Shown here in pieces: positions 39,389-48,627 of a stretch of 56,504 nt of DNA. A program made the position numbers and the translations under genes. The stretch spans positions 1 through 56,504 of the forward strand of contig NZ_BPQM01000007.1 of the NCBI RefSeq assembly GCF_022179245.1, given 5' to 3'. Below the pieces are notes generated by a model. The model made no database searches. It was not told the DNA's origin and was given only the letters and a program-made list of their open reading frames with translations. This DNA comes from Methylobacterium gregans (lineage in GTDB: Bacteria > Pseudomonadota > Alphaproteobacteria > Rhizobiales > Beijerinckiaceae). How positions within the stretch are numbered: position 1 is the stretch's first letter; each line of letters starts with the position of its first letter.

Positions 39389-41432
39389 GGCGGCCATCGC
39401 CGCTGCGCGGCCCGGCCGGCCACCCGCGCGCCTCGACCGGGCGATCGACCGGATCGACGCTCTCCTGCCGAAGCCGGCGGCCTGGGCCTTCGCCCTGCGC
39501 ATCTGGATCGCCATGACGACGGCCCTGTACGTCGCCTTCTGGCTGCAGCTCGACAGTCCCTCGACCGCGGCGGTCGGCGTCGCGATCCTGGCACAGCCCA
39601 AGCGTGGCCAAGCGATCTCGAAGGCCGTCTACCGCCTGCTCGGCACGGCGATCGGCGGCGCCGCGGCGATCCTGTTCATGGCCCTGTTCGGTCAGGACCG
39701 GGTGATGCTGCTCGTCGCCTTCACGGTCTGGCTCGGCCTCTGCGTCTTCGTCGCGCAGTACCTGCAGGACACCCGGGCCTACGGGGCGATGCTGTCGGGC
39801 TACACGGTGGCGATCATCGCGATCGCCCATATCGATGCGCCGCAGGACACGTTCGACGCCGCCGTGGCGCGGCTCGCCGCGATCGTGGTAGCGGTGGTGG
39901 TGATCACCTTCGTCAACGACGCGCTCGCCTCGCCGAGCACGTGGCGCAGCCTGCGTCCGCCCCTCTCCGAGGCCTTCGCGGGCGTGAAGGCTTTCGCGCG
40001 CGAGGCCTTCGACAGCGGCGATCCCGGCGTCGAGCGCACGGCCGCGATGATCAGGACGATCGCGCCGATGCGGGCGGATGCCAGCGCCATCGCGGGTGAG
40101 CTCGACGACGGCCCGTACCGGGCGGCGGGCGCACGCAGTTGCATCGCGGCGCTCTACACGATGCTGGCGGCGAGCCGCGCCGTGGCGCGGGCCGCCGGTC
40201 GTCTCGAGACGCGGAGCCCGGCCGTGGAGGAGGCGCTGGCGATCTGCCGCGCGGTCGCGGCGGGCGACGTCGCCGCGCCCGGCCCGGCGGCGCTCGATCG
40301 GCACGACGCGCGCCTGCGCGATCTCGTTGACGCCGCGATCCGCGACGGCGACCGTCCGCTGGACGAGGTGATGGTGCTGCAGCGCGCCCTCGACGTGGTC
40401 AACGCCGCGACCTTCGCCGACGACGGCCTGCGGGCGATCTCGGACGGCCACCGGCCGCTGCGGGACGTGCCGCTGCCGACCCACCGCGACTTCCCCGTCG
40501 CCCTGCGGGCGGCGTTGCGCGTCGCCATCGCCTTCGGCCTCAGCGCCTTTCTGTTCATCCTGGCCGGCCTCCCCCAGAGCTCGTTCGCGCTGGTCCAGAT
40601 CGCCGCCACCTGCGCGCTCTCCTCGGTCACGCCCGATCCGCGCGCCTTTGCCCGGGGCGTGCTGATCGGCATGCCGCTCGCCGGGCTCTGCGCCGGCTTG
40701 GTGCTCTACGGGGCCCTCAACGGGTACCAGGGCTACCCGCTGCTCGCCCTGGCGATGGCGCCGCCGATCTTCCTCGGCTGCTTCCTCTCGCTCAATCCCC
40801 CCACCTTCACGGTAGGCTTCATCATGCTGGTGTTCTTCACCGCCCTGATGGCGCCGTCCAATCCCCAGAGCTACGATGTCGAGACCTTCCTGCTGAACGT
40901 CCTGCTGGTTGTCCTGGCCGCGGTGATCCTCTTCCTCGCGGTGCGGCTCGTCCTGCCCATCTCGAAGGCGCAGCACCGGGCCTTCGCGCTCGATTCCGCC
41001 CGGCGCGACCTCGCCGAGGCGCTCGTCGGCGAAGGGGGCGACGCCACGGCGCGCACCAGCCTCAATGCCGACCGGCTGTTCCGGTTCGCCGGCTACAGCT
41101 CGGGCAGCGGCGCGGTTCGGCGCGTGGCGCTGACGCACGCCTTCGCCCTGGCCCAGATCGAAGCGGCCGCCGCCCGCGCCCACGCCCAGATGCGGAAGCT
41201 CCGAGACGCGGAAGGTCTGCATGGGCCGATCTGTCGGGCGCGCGAGGCGCTGGCCTCCGGCCATCCGGCGCGGCTCGAGGCGGCGGCCTGCGATCTCCTG
41301 CGCGCCGCCATCCCGGAGCCGGGCCATGTCCGGATGAGCACGGCGCGCGCCGCGACGGATCTCGCGACCGCCGCGCGGGTGATCGGGCCGCACCGCCGCT
41401 TCCTGCGGCGCCTCGCCGTCGCGCCGTTCTGA
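39381..41432 (+). CDS. FUSC-family aromatic acid exporter (AaeB-like)
   Basis: A 683-residue inner-membrane protein with two clusters of transmembrane helices (about residues 25-180 and 375-535), each followed by a cytosolic helical region, the fusaric-acid-resistance (FUSC) layout. Characteristic segments are Ser-Thr-Ala-Ala-Val-Gly-Val-Ala-Ile-Leu-Ala-Gln-Pro with Gly-Gln-Ala near the N-terminus, and a second copy-like helix block after Leu-Arg-Val-Ala-Ile-Ala-Phe-Gly. It forms a set with the DUF1656 and HlyD genes that follow. The exported compound (aromatic acid, for example) is an inference from the family. Confidence 0.92.
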   Translation: MSEAAIAAARPGRPPARLDRAIDRIDALLPKPAAWAFALRIWIAMTTALYVAFWLQLDSPSTAAVGVAILAQPKRGQAISKAVYRLLGTAIGGAAAILFMALFGQDRVMLLVAFTVWLGLCVFVAQYLQDTRAYGAMLSGYTVAIIAIAHIDAPQDTFDAAVARLAAIVVAVVVITFVNDALASPSTWRSLRPPLSEAFAGVKAFAREAFDSGDPGVERTAAMIRTIAPMRADASAIAGELDDGPYRAAGARSCIAALYTMLAASRAVARAAGRLETRSPAVEEALAICRAVAAGDVAAPGPAALDRHDARLRDLVDAAIRDGDRPLDEVMVLQRALDVVNAATFADDGLRAISDGHRPLRDVPLPTHRDFPVALRAALRVAIAFGLSAFLFILAGLPQSSFALVQIAATCALSSVTPDPRAFARGVLIGMPLAGLCAGLVLYGALNGYQGYPLLALAMAPPIFLGCFLSLNPPTFTVGFIMLVFFTALMAPSNPQSYDVETFLLNVLLVVLAAVILFLAVRLVLPISKAQHRAFALDSARRDLAEALVGEGGDATARTSLNADRLFRFAGYSSGSGAVRRVALTHAFALAQIEAAAARAHAQMRKLRDAEGLHGPICRAREALASGHPARLEAAACDLLRAAIPEPGHVRMSTARAATDLATAARVIGPHRRFLRRLAVAPF

Positions 41433-41446
41433 GAGAGGGCGGAGCG

Positions 41447-41641
41447 ATGCACGCGGATCTTCAGTTCGGCGGGATCCTGATATCCCCCTTCGTCGCCTAC
41501 GCGCTCGGCGCCTTCGCGATCCTCGCGGCTCTCCGCCCGCTGCTCACCCGGATCCGCCTCAACCGCTACGTGGCGAACCCGCCGCTCGCGGAGGCCGGGA
41601 TCTACGTCTGCATTCTCGCTCTGCTGGTGGTGCTGCTCTGA
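41447..41641 (+). CDS. DUF1656 small membrane protein (AaeX-like)
   Basis: A 64-residue protein with two transmembrane helices and the family start Phe-Gly-Gly-Ile-Leu-Ile-Ser-Pro-Phe. GGAG lies close before ATG 41447. Its TGA shares a base with the ATG of the HlyD gene (TGATG). DUF1656 proteins consistently lie between FUSC and HlyD components and are presumed to be accessory subunits. Confidence 0.92.
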   Translation: MHADLQFGGILISPFVAYALGAFAILAALRPLLTRIRLNRYVANPPLAEAGIYVCILALLVVLL

Positions 41642-42672
41642 TGGCCGACGAGGACGATCCCAAGGCCGGCGAGCGGGCCGGACAGGGGGCTGCCCCGGGC
41701 ACGGCGAGCGCCGAGCCCCCCGCCATCCGGAACGCGGGAGGCTCCCGCCGCGATCGGGCGCGCAAGCTCCTCCGAATCGCCGCCACGGCCGTGATCCTGC
41801 TCGTGGCCCTCGCGGCGGCGGCCGTGGTCTGGCACTTCTACGTCACGGCACCCTGGACCCGCGACGGGCGCGTGCGCGCGCAGGTGGCCGCCGTCGCGCC
41901 CCAGGTCTCGGGCCAGATCGTGGCGCTCAAGGTCTCCGACAACCAGACGGTGAAGCGCGGCGACGTGCTCTACCTGATCGATCCGTTCGACTTTCAGGTC
42001 GCGGTGACCCAGGCCGAGGCCGAGGTGAAGAACCGCGAGGCCGACCTGCAGGTGAAGAACGCCCAGTCCGCCCGGCGCCAGGCGCTCACCACGGTCTCGA
42101 CCTCGGTCGAGGAGAAGCAGCAATACGCGGGCACCGCCAAGATCGCCGAGGCCGCGCTGGAGACCGCCAAGGCGCAGCTCTCGCAGGCGCAGATCAACCT
42201 CAAGCGCACGGAGGTGCGGGCGCCCGTCAACGGGCGCGTCACCAACCTGCTGCTGCGCGAGGGCGACTACGCGACGACCGGCACGGTCAACATCCGGGTG
42301 GTCGATACCGACTCGTTCTGGATCGACGGCTACTTCGAGGAGACGAAGATGGCCAACATCCACGTGAACGACCCGGCCGAGATGCGGCTCATGGGCTTCG
42401 AGCCGGCCCTCAAGGGCACGGTGGAGAGCATCACGCTGGGCATCGCCACCGCCAACGCGTCGCCGAGCACGCAGGGCTTGCCGAACGTCGATCCGGTCTA
42501 CACCTGGGTGCGCCTCGCCCAGCGTGTGCCGGTGCGCATCCGCATCGACCATGTGCCGGAGGGCGTGCCGCTGGTCGCCGGCATGACCGCGACCGTCGTG
42601 GTCAACAACGGCGTCGGGACCCGTCCGGCCTGGTTCGCTGATCTGAGCCGCACGATCGCCGGGACGCGCTGA
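41641..42672 (+). CDS. HlyD/EmrA-type membrane fusion protein (AaeA-like)
   Basis: A 343-residue periplasmic adaptor. A cytosolic Arg-rich start is followed by one membrane anchor (about residues 41-62), then the lipoyl half-motif Val-Ala-Pro-Gln-Val-Ser-Gly-Gln-Ile, a long coiled-coil hairpin, and the second half-motif Val-Arg-Ala-Pro-Val-Asn-Gly-Arg-Val. It should link the FUSC pump to an outer-membrane channel, which is not encoded here. Third gene of the efflux operon. Confidence 0.93.
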   Translation: MADEDDPKAGERAGQGAAPGTASAEPPAIRNAGGSRRDRARKLLRIAATAVILLVALAAAAVVWHFYVTAPWTRDGRVRAQVAAVAPQVSGQIVALKVSDNQTVKRGDVLYLIDPFDFQVAVTQAEAEVKNREADLQVKNAQSARRQALTTVSTSVEEKQQYAGTAKIAEAALETAKAQLSQAQINLKRTEVRAPVNGRVTNLLLREGDYATTGTVNIRVVDTDSFWIDGYFEETKMANIHVNDPAEMRLMGFEPALKGTVESITLGIATANASPSTQGLPNVDPVYTWVRLAQRVPVRIRIDHVPEGVPLVAGMTATVVVNNGVGTRPAWFADLSRTIAGTR

Positions 42673-43237
42673 GCCCGGCGGATCGATCGCGCAGCATGAA
42701 TTTTTGCGCCGCAGCAGGCCGGTCCTTAAGTCCCTGGTGCGGCACGCGTGCGCCGCGAAGGCGCCCGCCTACGGCGAATACTTCGCGCGGAAGGCGCGAT
42801 TTTCCGGTTGACGTCTATCGAATACGGACGCAGTCTCTCTGGGTGCTTCGGGAAGGGAAGCACAGCCGTTCCGGATACGGCGCGCAGGGCGCGAATATCT
42901 GGCGCGATGATCCGTGAGCGAAGCTGAAGGAGACAGGGATGACTCCACCCCAGCGGCACGCCGTAACGACCACTTCCGGACCGGTCCGGCCGGAAGCCTA
43001 GCGGCAGATCAAGCGGACAACCCGGCGGAGGACGGCTCCAGGGGCGCAGAAGCGGCCGAACGGCGCGACTTCGAACACGCGAAATGCCCCACCTCAAGCC
43101 GTCTCCGGCGCGGTCCTCTCCGGCAGAGCCGGAGCGTGTCGATCATCGCGAAGGTGCCGAGCGCTCGCCGACAGCCCAGCAGGCTGCGTGCGGGCTGAAC
43201 CCATGTCCAGTTCCGCCGATAGGGCGCAGTGGCTTTG
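42673..43237. other. Long stretch without a confident gene between hlyD-like and gatB genes
   Basis: About 565 bases with no clear large gene; both flanking genes end here. It holds short inverted repeats (GTGCTT with AAGCAC near 42843; CTTCCGG with CCGGAAG near 42972-42995), a TTGACG box at 42808 without a good -10, and a leader-like short frame at 42939. A GTG-started frame of 94 residues (42914-43198) reads as a hydrophilic, acidic-then-basic peptide but lacks a ribosome site. I cannot choose between non-coding and small coding content. Confidence 0.4.
42939..43001 (+). CDS. Possible 20-codon short ORF with strong ribosome site
   Basis: ATG 42939 is preceded by AAGGAG with a 7-base spacer, one of the best ribosome sites in the window. 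It encodes 20 residues, Thr/Pro/Arg-rich, and ends at TAG 43001 within an inverted repeat. Nothing recognisable follows in frame. It could be a leader peptide, a spurious site or the relic of a lost gene. Confidence 0.25.
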   Translation: MTPPQRHAVTTTSGPVRPEA

Positions 43238-43263
43238 CCCTCTCCCCGCGTGCGGGGAGAGGG
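43238..43263. repeat. C-rich hairpin after gatB
   Basis: A perfect 12-bp stem, CCCTCTCCCCGC pairing with GCGGGGAGAGGG, has a 2-base nominal loop, 23 bases past the gatB stop. It has no T run. It belongs with the hairpins at 13392, 24093 and 28667 in composition and placement. Confidence 0.8.
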
Positions 43264-43286
43264 GAATCACGTCGCCGCGGGGGGCC

Positions 43287-44759
43287 TTACTCGATCCCGA
43301 GCTTCGCCTTCAGCAGGGCGTTCACCGCGGCCGGGTTGGCCTTCCCGCCGGTGGCCTTCATGGTCTGGCCGACGAACCAGCCGAGCAGCGTCGGCTTCTC
43401 CTTCGCCTGCGCGACCTTGTCGGGGTTCTGGGCGATGATCTGGTCCACCGCTGCCTCGATGGCGCCGGTATCGGTCACCTGTTTCATGCCGCGCGCCTCG
43501 ACCACGGCGCGCGGGTCGCCGCCCTCGGTCCAGACGATCTCGAACAGGTCCTTGGCGATCTTGCCGGAGATCGTCCCCTCGCCGATCAGGTCGATGATGG
43601 CGCCGAGCTGGTCGGCCGAGACCGGGCTCTCGTCGATGCTCAAGCCCTCCTTGTTCAGGCGCCCGAACAGCTCGTTGATCACCCAGTTGGCCGCGGCCTT
43701 CCCGTCGCGGCCCTTGGCCACCGCCTCGTAGAAGTCGGCCGACGCCCGCTCGGCGACCAGCACGCCCGCATCGTAGGGCGAGAGGCCGAAATCGGCCACG
43801 AAGCGGGCCTTCTTGGCGTCCGGCAGCTCCGGCAGGCCGGCCGCGAGGCCGTCCACGAAGGCCTGATCGAATTCCAGCGGCAGCAGGTCGGGATCGGGGA
43901 AGTAGCGGTAGTCGTGCGCCTCCTCCTTCGACCGCATCGAGCGGGTCTCGCCCTTGCCCGGGTCGAACAGGCGGGTCTCCTGCACGATGGTGCCACCGTC
44001 CTCGATGATCGCGATCTGACGGCGCGCCTCGGTCTCGATGGCCTGGCCGATGAAGCGGATCGAGTTGACGTTCTTGATCTCGCAGCGGGTGCCGAGCGGC
44101 TCGCCGGGGCGGCGCACCGAGACGTTCACGTCGGCGCGCAGGTTGCCCTTCTCCATGTCGCCGTCGCAGGTGCCGAGATAGCGCAGGATGGTGCGCAGCT
44201 TCGTCACGTAGGCCTTGGCCTCCTCGGACGAGCGGAGGTCCGGCCGCGAGACGATCTCCATCAGGGCGACGCCCGAGCGGTTGAGATCGACGAAGCTCTG
44301 GTTCGGCGCCTGATCGTGCAGGGACTTGCCGGCGTCCTGCTCCAGATGAAGCCTCTCGATGCCGACCGTGATCGACTCGCCTTCGGGCAGATCGACCAGC
44401 ACCTCGCCCTCACCGACGATCGGATCCTTGTACTGGGAGATCTGGTAGCCCTGCGGCAGGTCCGGGTAGAAGTAATTCTTCCGGTCGAAGACCGAGCGCA
44501 GGTTGATCTTCGCCTTCAGGCCGAGGCCGGTGCGCACGGCCTGCGCCACGCATTCCGCGTTGATCACCGGCAGCATGCCGGGCATGGCCGCGTCGACCAG
44601 CGAGACGTGGGCGTTGGGCTCCCCCCCGAAGGCGGTCGAGGCGCCGGAGAACAGCTTGGAGCGGCTGGTGACCTGGGCATGGATCTCCATGCCGATCACG
44701 ACCTCCCAGTCATGCAGGCCGCCCTTGATCAGCTTCTTCGGGTTCAGGGGTGCGTTCAT
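43287..44759 (-). CDS. gatB: Asp-tRNA(Asn)/Glu-tRNA(Gln) amidotransferase subunit B
   Basis: A 490-residue GatB that holds and phosphorylates mischarged tRNA in the GatCAB complex. The N-terminal kinase-like part has Val-Ile-Gly-Met-Glu-Ile-His-Ala-Gln and [19 protein letters not shown] and Asp-Leu-Asn-Arg-Ser-Gly-Val-Ala-Leu follow, and the C-terminal YqeY-like domain ends with Gly-Trp-Phe-Val-Gly-Gln. It lies apart from gatCA, with one small membrane-protein gene between; all are on the minus strand. Confidence 0.98.
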   Translation of the reverse strand: MNAPLNPKKLIKGGLHDWEVVIGMEIHAQVTSRSKLFSGASTAFGGEPNAHVSLVDAAMPGMLPVINAECVAQAVRTGLGLKAKINLRSVFDRKNYFYPDLPQGYQISQYKDPIVGEGEVLVDLPEGESITVGIERLHLEQDAGKSLHDQAPNQSFVDLNRSGVALMEIVSRPDLRSSEEAKAYVTKLRTILRYLGTCDGDMEKGNLRADVNVSVRRPGEPLGTRCEIKNVNSIRFIGQAIETEARRQIAIIEDGGTIVQETRLFDPGKGETRSMRSKEEAHDYRYFPDPDLLPLEFDQAFVDGLAAGLPELPDAKKARFVADFGLSPYDAGVLVAERASADFYEAVAKGRDGKAAANWVINELFGRLNKEGLSIDESPVSADQLGAIIDLIGEGTISGKIAKDLFEIVWTEGGDPRAVVEARGMKQVTDTGAIEAAVDQIIAQNPDKVAQAKEKPTLLGWFVGQTMKATGGKANPAAVNALLKAKLGIE

Positions 44760-44858
44760 GGTCGTCCGGGCCGATCCTCGGGGGAGGTCGCGGGGTGAAC
44801 GGGGGGCCTGGAGCCCCTCGCGCTGTGGCGGTGAGTTAGGGGCCGGTGCCCGCGCGGG

Positions 44859-45158
44859 TCAAGCGCGGGGCCTCAGAGCGCGGCGCGCCCCGAAGCCGAC
44901 GATCGCCCAGAGGAGCGCCGCGATCGTGCGCACGGGGAAGAAGGTCGGCCCGTCGTGGCTCACCGGTGCGGGCCAGGGGATGCCGACCGCGCCGATCGCC
45001 CAGGAGGCCAGCACCGAGACGGCGAGCGCGATGATCGCCGCGATGAAGACCTTGCCGAACTGGCTCGCGGTCCAGCCGAGATAGAGCGCCAGCAGAACGA
45101 GGATCGGGTCGAGGCCGGCCCAGATCCAGACCGTCCAGGGATAGAACGGGACGGTCAT
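44859..45158 (-). CDS. Small membrane protein coupled to gatA, unknown
   Basis: A 99-residue protein with three likely transmembrane helices and a basic C-terminus (Arg-Arg-Ala-Leu-Arg-Pro-Arg). It starts at ATG 45158 inside ATGA that also contains the gatA stop, so it is translationally coupled to gatA. No family is recognised with confidence. Its place between gatA and gatB need not reflect a role in tRNA amidation. Confidence 0.75.
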   Translation of the reverse strand: MTVPFYPWTVWIWAGLDPILVLLALYLGWTASQFGKVFIAAIIALAVSVLASWAIGAVGIPWPAPVSHDGPTFFPVRTIAALLWAIVGFGARRALRPRA

Positions 45159-46648
45159 GCCCACCAGGGCTTCGGCAGGCTGACCCGGCCGGCCGCGTCC
45201 TCGATCACTTGGCTCGCCGCGAACAGCGTCTCCTCGTCGAAGGGACGGCCGATCAGCTGGAGGCCGAGCGGCAGGCCCTGCGCGTCGAGACCGGCCGGCA
45301 CCGAGATGCCCGGCAGTCCGGCCATGTTCACCGTCACGGTGAAGACGTCGTTGAGGTACATCTCGACCGGGTCGGCCGAGGCCTTCTCGCCGATGCCGAA
45401 GGCGGCCGAGGGCGTGGCGGGGGTGAGGATCGCGTCGACGCCCGCCGCGTAGGCCGCCTCGAAGTCGCGCTTGATCAAGGTACGGATCTTCTGGGCGCGC
45501 ACGTAGTAGGCGTCGTAGTAGCCCGCCGACAGCACGTAGGTGCCGATCATGATGCGGCGCTTCACCTCCCGGCCGAAGCCCGCCGCGCGGGTCTTCTCGT
45601 AGAGGCCCACGATGTCGTTGGCCGGCACGCGCAGGCCGTAGCGCACGCCGTCGTAGCGGGCGAGGTTCGAGGAGGCCTCGGCCGGGGCCACGATGTAGTA
45701 GGCCGGCAGCGCGTACTGGGTGTGCGGCAGCGAGATTTCCTTGATCGTTGCGCCAGCGTCCTTCAGCCACGCCGCGCCCTGGTCCCAGAGCCGCTGGATC
45801 TCGGCCGGCATGCCGTCGACCCGGTACTCCTTGGGAATGCCGATGGTCAGGCCCTTCACGCCGCGGGTCACGGCCGCCTCGAAGTCGGGCACGGGCAGGT
45901 CGGCGCAGGTGGTGTCGCGCGCGTCCGAGCCGGACATGGAGCCGAGCAGGATCGCGCAGTCGCGCACCGTGCGGGCGATCGGGCCGGCCTGATCAAGCGA
46001 GGAGGCGAAGGCCACCGTGCCCCAGCGCGAGCAGCGCCCGTAGGTCGGCTTGATGCCGACCGTGCCGGTGAAGGCCGCGGGCTGGCGGATCGAGCCGCCG
46101 GTGTCGGTCGCGGTGGCACCCAGGCACAGATGCGCGGCCACCGCCGCGGCGGAGCCGCCCGACGAGCCGCCCGGCACGATCGGCGCGTCCGAAACAACCC
46201 TGTCCACTGTGCGGCGCCAGGGCGAGATGACGTTGCCGTAGGCGCTGGTCTCGTTGGACGAGCCCATGGCGAACTCGTCGAGGTTGAGCTTGCCCAGCAT
46301 CACGGCGCCGTCGCGCCAGAGATTGGCCGACACCGCCGACTCGTAGTGCGGGGTGAAGTTTTCCAGGATCTTCGAGCCAGCGGTGGTCTTGGTGCCCTCG
46401 GTGCAGAACAGGTCCTTGATGCCGAGCGGCAGACCTTCGAGCGGGCGCGCCGCGCCGGCGGCGATCTTCGCGTCCGAGGCGTCGGCCATGGCGAGCGCGC
46501 GCTCGGGCGTCTCCAGGATGTAGGCGTTCAGCGCGCGAGCCCGCTCGACCGCCGTGATATGGGCCTGCGTCAGCTCGCGGGCGGAGAACCGCTTGGCCTT
46601 CAGGCCGTCGCGCGCCTCGGCGAGGGAGAGTTCGTTCAGTTCGCTCAC
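45155..46648 (-). CDS. gatA: Asp-tRNA(Asn)/Glu-tRNA(Gln) amidotransferase subunit A
   Basis: A 497-residue amidase-signature enzyme that releases ammonia from glutamine or asparagine for GatB. The catalytic Ser-cisSer-Lys triad is visible: Lys78 in Gly-Ile-Lys-Asp, the Gly-Gly-Ser-Ser-Gly-Gly-Ser loop near 158-164, and Asp-Thr-Gly-Gly-Ser-Ile-Arg-Gln-Pro. GTG 46648 is chosen because GAGGA lies 8 bases upstream and the N-terminus then matches the family; an open extension to 46717 is Arg/Pro-rich and unlike GatA. It follows gatC after 108 bases. Confidence 0.97.
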   Translation of the reverse strand: MSELNELSLAEARDGLKAKRFSARELTQAHITAVERARALNAYILETPERALAMADASDAKIAAGAARPLEGLPLGIKDLFCTEGTKTTAGSKILENFTPHYESAVSANLWRDGAVMLGKLNLDEFAMGSSNETSAYGNVISPWRRTVDRVVSDAPIVPGGSSGGSAAAVAAHLCLGATATDTGGSIRQPAAFTGTVGIKPTYGRCSRWGTVAFASSLDQAGPIARTVRDCAILLGSMSGSDARDTTCADLPVPDFEAAVTRGVKGLTIGIPKEYRVDGMPAEIQRLWDQGAAWLKDAGATIKEISLPHTQYALPAYYIVAPAEASSNLARYDGVRYGLRVPANDIVGLYEKTRAAGFGREVKRRIMIGTYVLSAGYYDAYYVRAQKIRTLIKRDFEAAYAAGVDAILTPATPSAAFGIGEKASADPVEMYLNDVFTVTVNMAGLPGISVPAGLDAQGLPLGLQLIGRPFDEETLFAASQVIEDAAGRVSLPKPWWA

Positions 46649-46756
46649 GTGTTCCGTCCTCACGTCCGCCCTGCGGCGGCGGGGCCTGCCCGGCGGCTCG
46701 GCCGGGCGCTCAAGCATGATGCCGGGCGATGCCCCGGCTTGCGGGCCGTGCCCGGC

Positions 46757-47044
46757 CTACTCGATCACCTTCGGGACGAGGAAGTAATTGTCCTCGGTCT
46801 CGGGGGCGTTGGCGACCACGTCCGCCGCGCGCTCGCCGTCCGTGACGACGTCCTCGCGCTTCTTCATCGCCATCGGGGTGACGGAGGTCATCGGCTCGAC
46901 GCCCGAGACGTCGACCGCGCCGAGCTGTTCGACGAAGGCCAGGATGGCGTTGAGCTCGCCCTGTAGCGGCGCGACCTCCTCCTCCGAGACCGCGATGCGC
47001 GCCAGATGCGCGATGCGCCTGACCGTCTGTGCGTCGACCGACAT
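46757..47044 (-). CDS. gatC: Asp-tRNA(Asn)/Glu-tRNA(Gln) amidotransferase subunit C
   Basis: A 95-residue GatC that wraps between GatA and GatB. Conserved features: [12 protein letters not shown] near the start, [16 protein letters not shown], and Phe-Leu-Val-Pro-Lys-Val-Ile-Glu at the end. ATG 47044 follows an in-frame GTG at 47050 and either may be used. Confidence 0.96.
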   Translation of the reverse strand: MSVDAQTVRRIAHLARIAVSEEEVAPLQGELNAILAFVEQLGAVDVSGVEPMTSVTPMAMKKREDVVTDGERAADVVANAPETEDNYFLVPKVIE

Positions 47045-47164
47045 GCTCACCCGTTCCGCGCCCCAGAGGGGCGGGCCTGATCGAAGAAATCCGCCGGGCT
47101 ATAGCACCGGGCTTCGCGGCGCCGCAACGCGCGCCCCGGCGGGCCCTGCGCGGGTGCCGGGCGC

Positions 47165-47335
47165 TCAGGTCACCACATGGTTGGGTGTCGTGCTGACATC
47201 GACCACGATGCCGCGCTTCATCGGGTTGAAGTGCGCTTGGCCGAGGCCGAAGACGAGGATCTGGAGCGCGAGAAGCAGCATCAGCCTGTGCTTGCGCGGC
47301 AGGCGGCGGCCGGAACGAGGCGAGGCGGCAGTCAA
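47165..47335 (-). CDS. Putative 56-residue single-pass membrane protein
   Basis: A TTG-started frame with GGAGG 8 bases upstream and strongly GC-ending codons. It encodes a basic N-terminus (Arg-Arg-Leu-Pro-Arg-Lys-His-Arg), one hydrophobic helix (Leu-Met-Leu-Leu-Leu-Ala-Leu-Gln-Ile-Leu-Val-Phe-Gly-Leu-Gly), and a short outer tail with Asn-Pro-Met-Lys-Arg-Gly. Upstream of gatC on the same strand, 120 bases away. No family is recognised; the clear ribosome site and codon bias argue that it is real. Confidence 0.55.
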   Translation of the reverse strand: MTAASPRSGRRLPRKHRLMLLLALQILVFGLGQAHFNPMKRGIVVDVSTTPNHVVT

Positions 47336-47459
47336 GCGCGGGCCCTCCGTGAGCGTTAACGAGACGTTAACGACCCTATGCCGGAACCGTGCCGGTCTGC
47401 GCCACGTCGAACCTCGGATGGGGTTAACGCCTGTGGACGGATCGGGGATAGAGGCGCGG

Positions 47460-48029
47460 ATGTGGGCTGAGGTGTTCGCGGAGCTGCGCCGGGGCTGCGC
47501 CTCGGAAGAGGCCGAGATCGCACGGGCGGAGCGGGAGCTCGGCTTCCCACTGCCCGGATCCTACCGGAGCTTCTGCCGCGCGTGCGGCGCAGGGCTCGCG
47601 GGCGAACTCGTGCGGGTGGCTACGCCCCTGCCCTACCCGGCCGCCGATCTCGTCGTGCGCGCCGAGCTGATCGCCCACAGCATCCAGGCGGCGATCGGCC
47701 TGCTCGATGCGCCGCCGGCCCTCTCGGTCGAGGGCGACGACCCGACGGTGCTGGAGCGCGCCTGCTTCTTCGGCGAGACCGAGGACGGCCACTTCCTGTT
47801 CTGGGACGTGACGGGCGACGATTCGGCGGGCGAGCCCGAATATGACATCTGGCTGCTGGCGCCCGACCTCGAGACCGTGCGCTTCGGGGGCGAGAGCCTC
47901 GACGCTCTGTTCCGGCGGCTGCAGGGCGAGGGCGTGCGCACCGTCCTCGGCGAGGCAGCCACGCCCCTGCCCTCCACCTTCGACGGGATCGAGGCCGCAG
48001 TACTGGCGCGCGGCGACGAAGCCCCGTAA
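47460..48029 (+). CDS. SMI1/KNR4 (SUKH)-family protein
   Basis: A 189-residue cytosolic, acidic protein. The N-terminal [16 protein letters not shown] is the SUKH signature, in which a Glu-x-x-Leu-Gly-x-x-Leu-Pro helix-loop is followed by Tyr-x-x-Phe. The middle part has Phe-Gly-Glu-Thr-Glu-Asp-Gly and Phe-Leu-Phe-Trp-Asp. ATG 47460 has GAGG 5 bases upstream; an ATG at 47418 lacks a ribosome site. Many SUKH proteins are toxin-immunity proteins, but no toxin gene is near. It ends 10 bases before ruvX and probably shares its transcript. Confidence 0.75.
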   Translation: MWAEVFAELRRGCASEEAEIARAERELGFPLPGSYRSFCRACGAGLAGELVRVATPLPYPAADLVVRAELIAHSIQAAIGLLDAPPALSVEGDDPTVLERACFFGETEDGHFLFWDVTGDDSAGEPEYDIWLLAPDLETVRFGGESLDALFRRLQGEGVRTVLGEAATPLPSTFDGIEAAVLARGDEAP

Positions 48030-48039
48030 GGCCGGTGCC

Positions 48040-48573
48040 ATGCCCGACCAGGACGCCCGCCGAGAGAACCGGTCCGAGGAGCTGCGCGCCTTCGCCGAGG
48101 CGTCCCGTGCGGGCGCGCGCCTGATCGGGGTCGATCTCGGCACCAAGACGATCGGGCTCGCGCTCTCCGACGTGCAGCGCCGCATCGCCTCGCCCCTGGA
48201 GACGATCCGTCGGGTCAAGTTCACGCCGGATGCGGGCCGCCTGCGCGACCTCTGCCTGAAACATCAGGTCGGCGGCCTCGTTTTCGGCCTGCCGCTCAAC
48301 ATGGACGGTTCGGAGGGGCCGCGGGTGCAATCGACCCGCGCCTTCGTGCGCAACCTGAAGCCGATCCTCGACCTGCCGGTGCTCTTCCAGGACGAGCGCC
48401 TCTCGACCGCGGTCGTCACCCGCGCGCTGATCGAGGCGGACGCCTCCCGGGCCAAGCGCGCGCAGCTCGTGGACAAGCTCGCCGCCGCCTACATCCTCCA
48501 GGGCGCGCTCGACATGATGCAGGCATCGGCGCCGGAGGATGGCGGTACCGACCGGTTTCCGGTCTTCCCGTAG
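48040..48573 (+). CDS. ruvX: Holliday junction resolvase-like RuvX/YqgF
   Basis: A 177-residue RNase H-fold protein (YqgF family). The catalytic Asp is in [20 protein letters not shown] and Gln-Asp-Glu-Arg-Leu-Ser-Thr follow; and the last acidic site lies in Val-Asp-Lys-Leu-Ala-Ala-Ala. The family acts in 16S rRNA 5' processing or as a junction resolvase; which applies here is open. It is the second gene of a two-gene unit with the SUKH protein. Confidence 0.95.
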   Translation: MPDQDARRENRSEELRAFAEASRAGARLIGVDLGTKTIGLALSDVQRRIASPLETIRRVKFTPDAGRLRDLCLKHQVGGLVFGLPLNMDGSEGPRVQSTRAFVRNLKPILDLPVLFQDERLSTAVVTRALIEADASRAKRAQLVDKLAAAYILQGALDMMQASAPEDGGTDRFPVFP

Positions 48574-48627
48574 CGGAGTGGACACGCCGGGGCATGACGG
48601 CGGGGCCGAAGCGATCGATCGGAAACC

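Noticed and set aside
39297..41393. A 698-codon open frame opposite the FUSC gene
   Set aside because: It is an antisense shadow; the hydrophobic pattern belongs to the plus strand.
42808..42845. A TTGACG box as a sigma-70 type promoter
   Set aside because: No acceptable -10 sequence occurs 16-18 bases downstream.
43084..44798. Long plus-strand frames across gatB
   Set aside because: GatB on the minus strand is conserved over its entire length.
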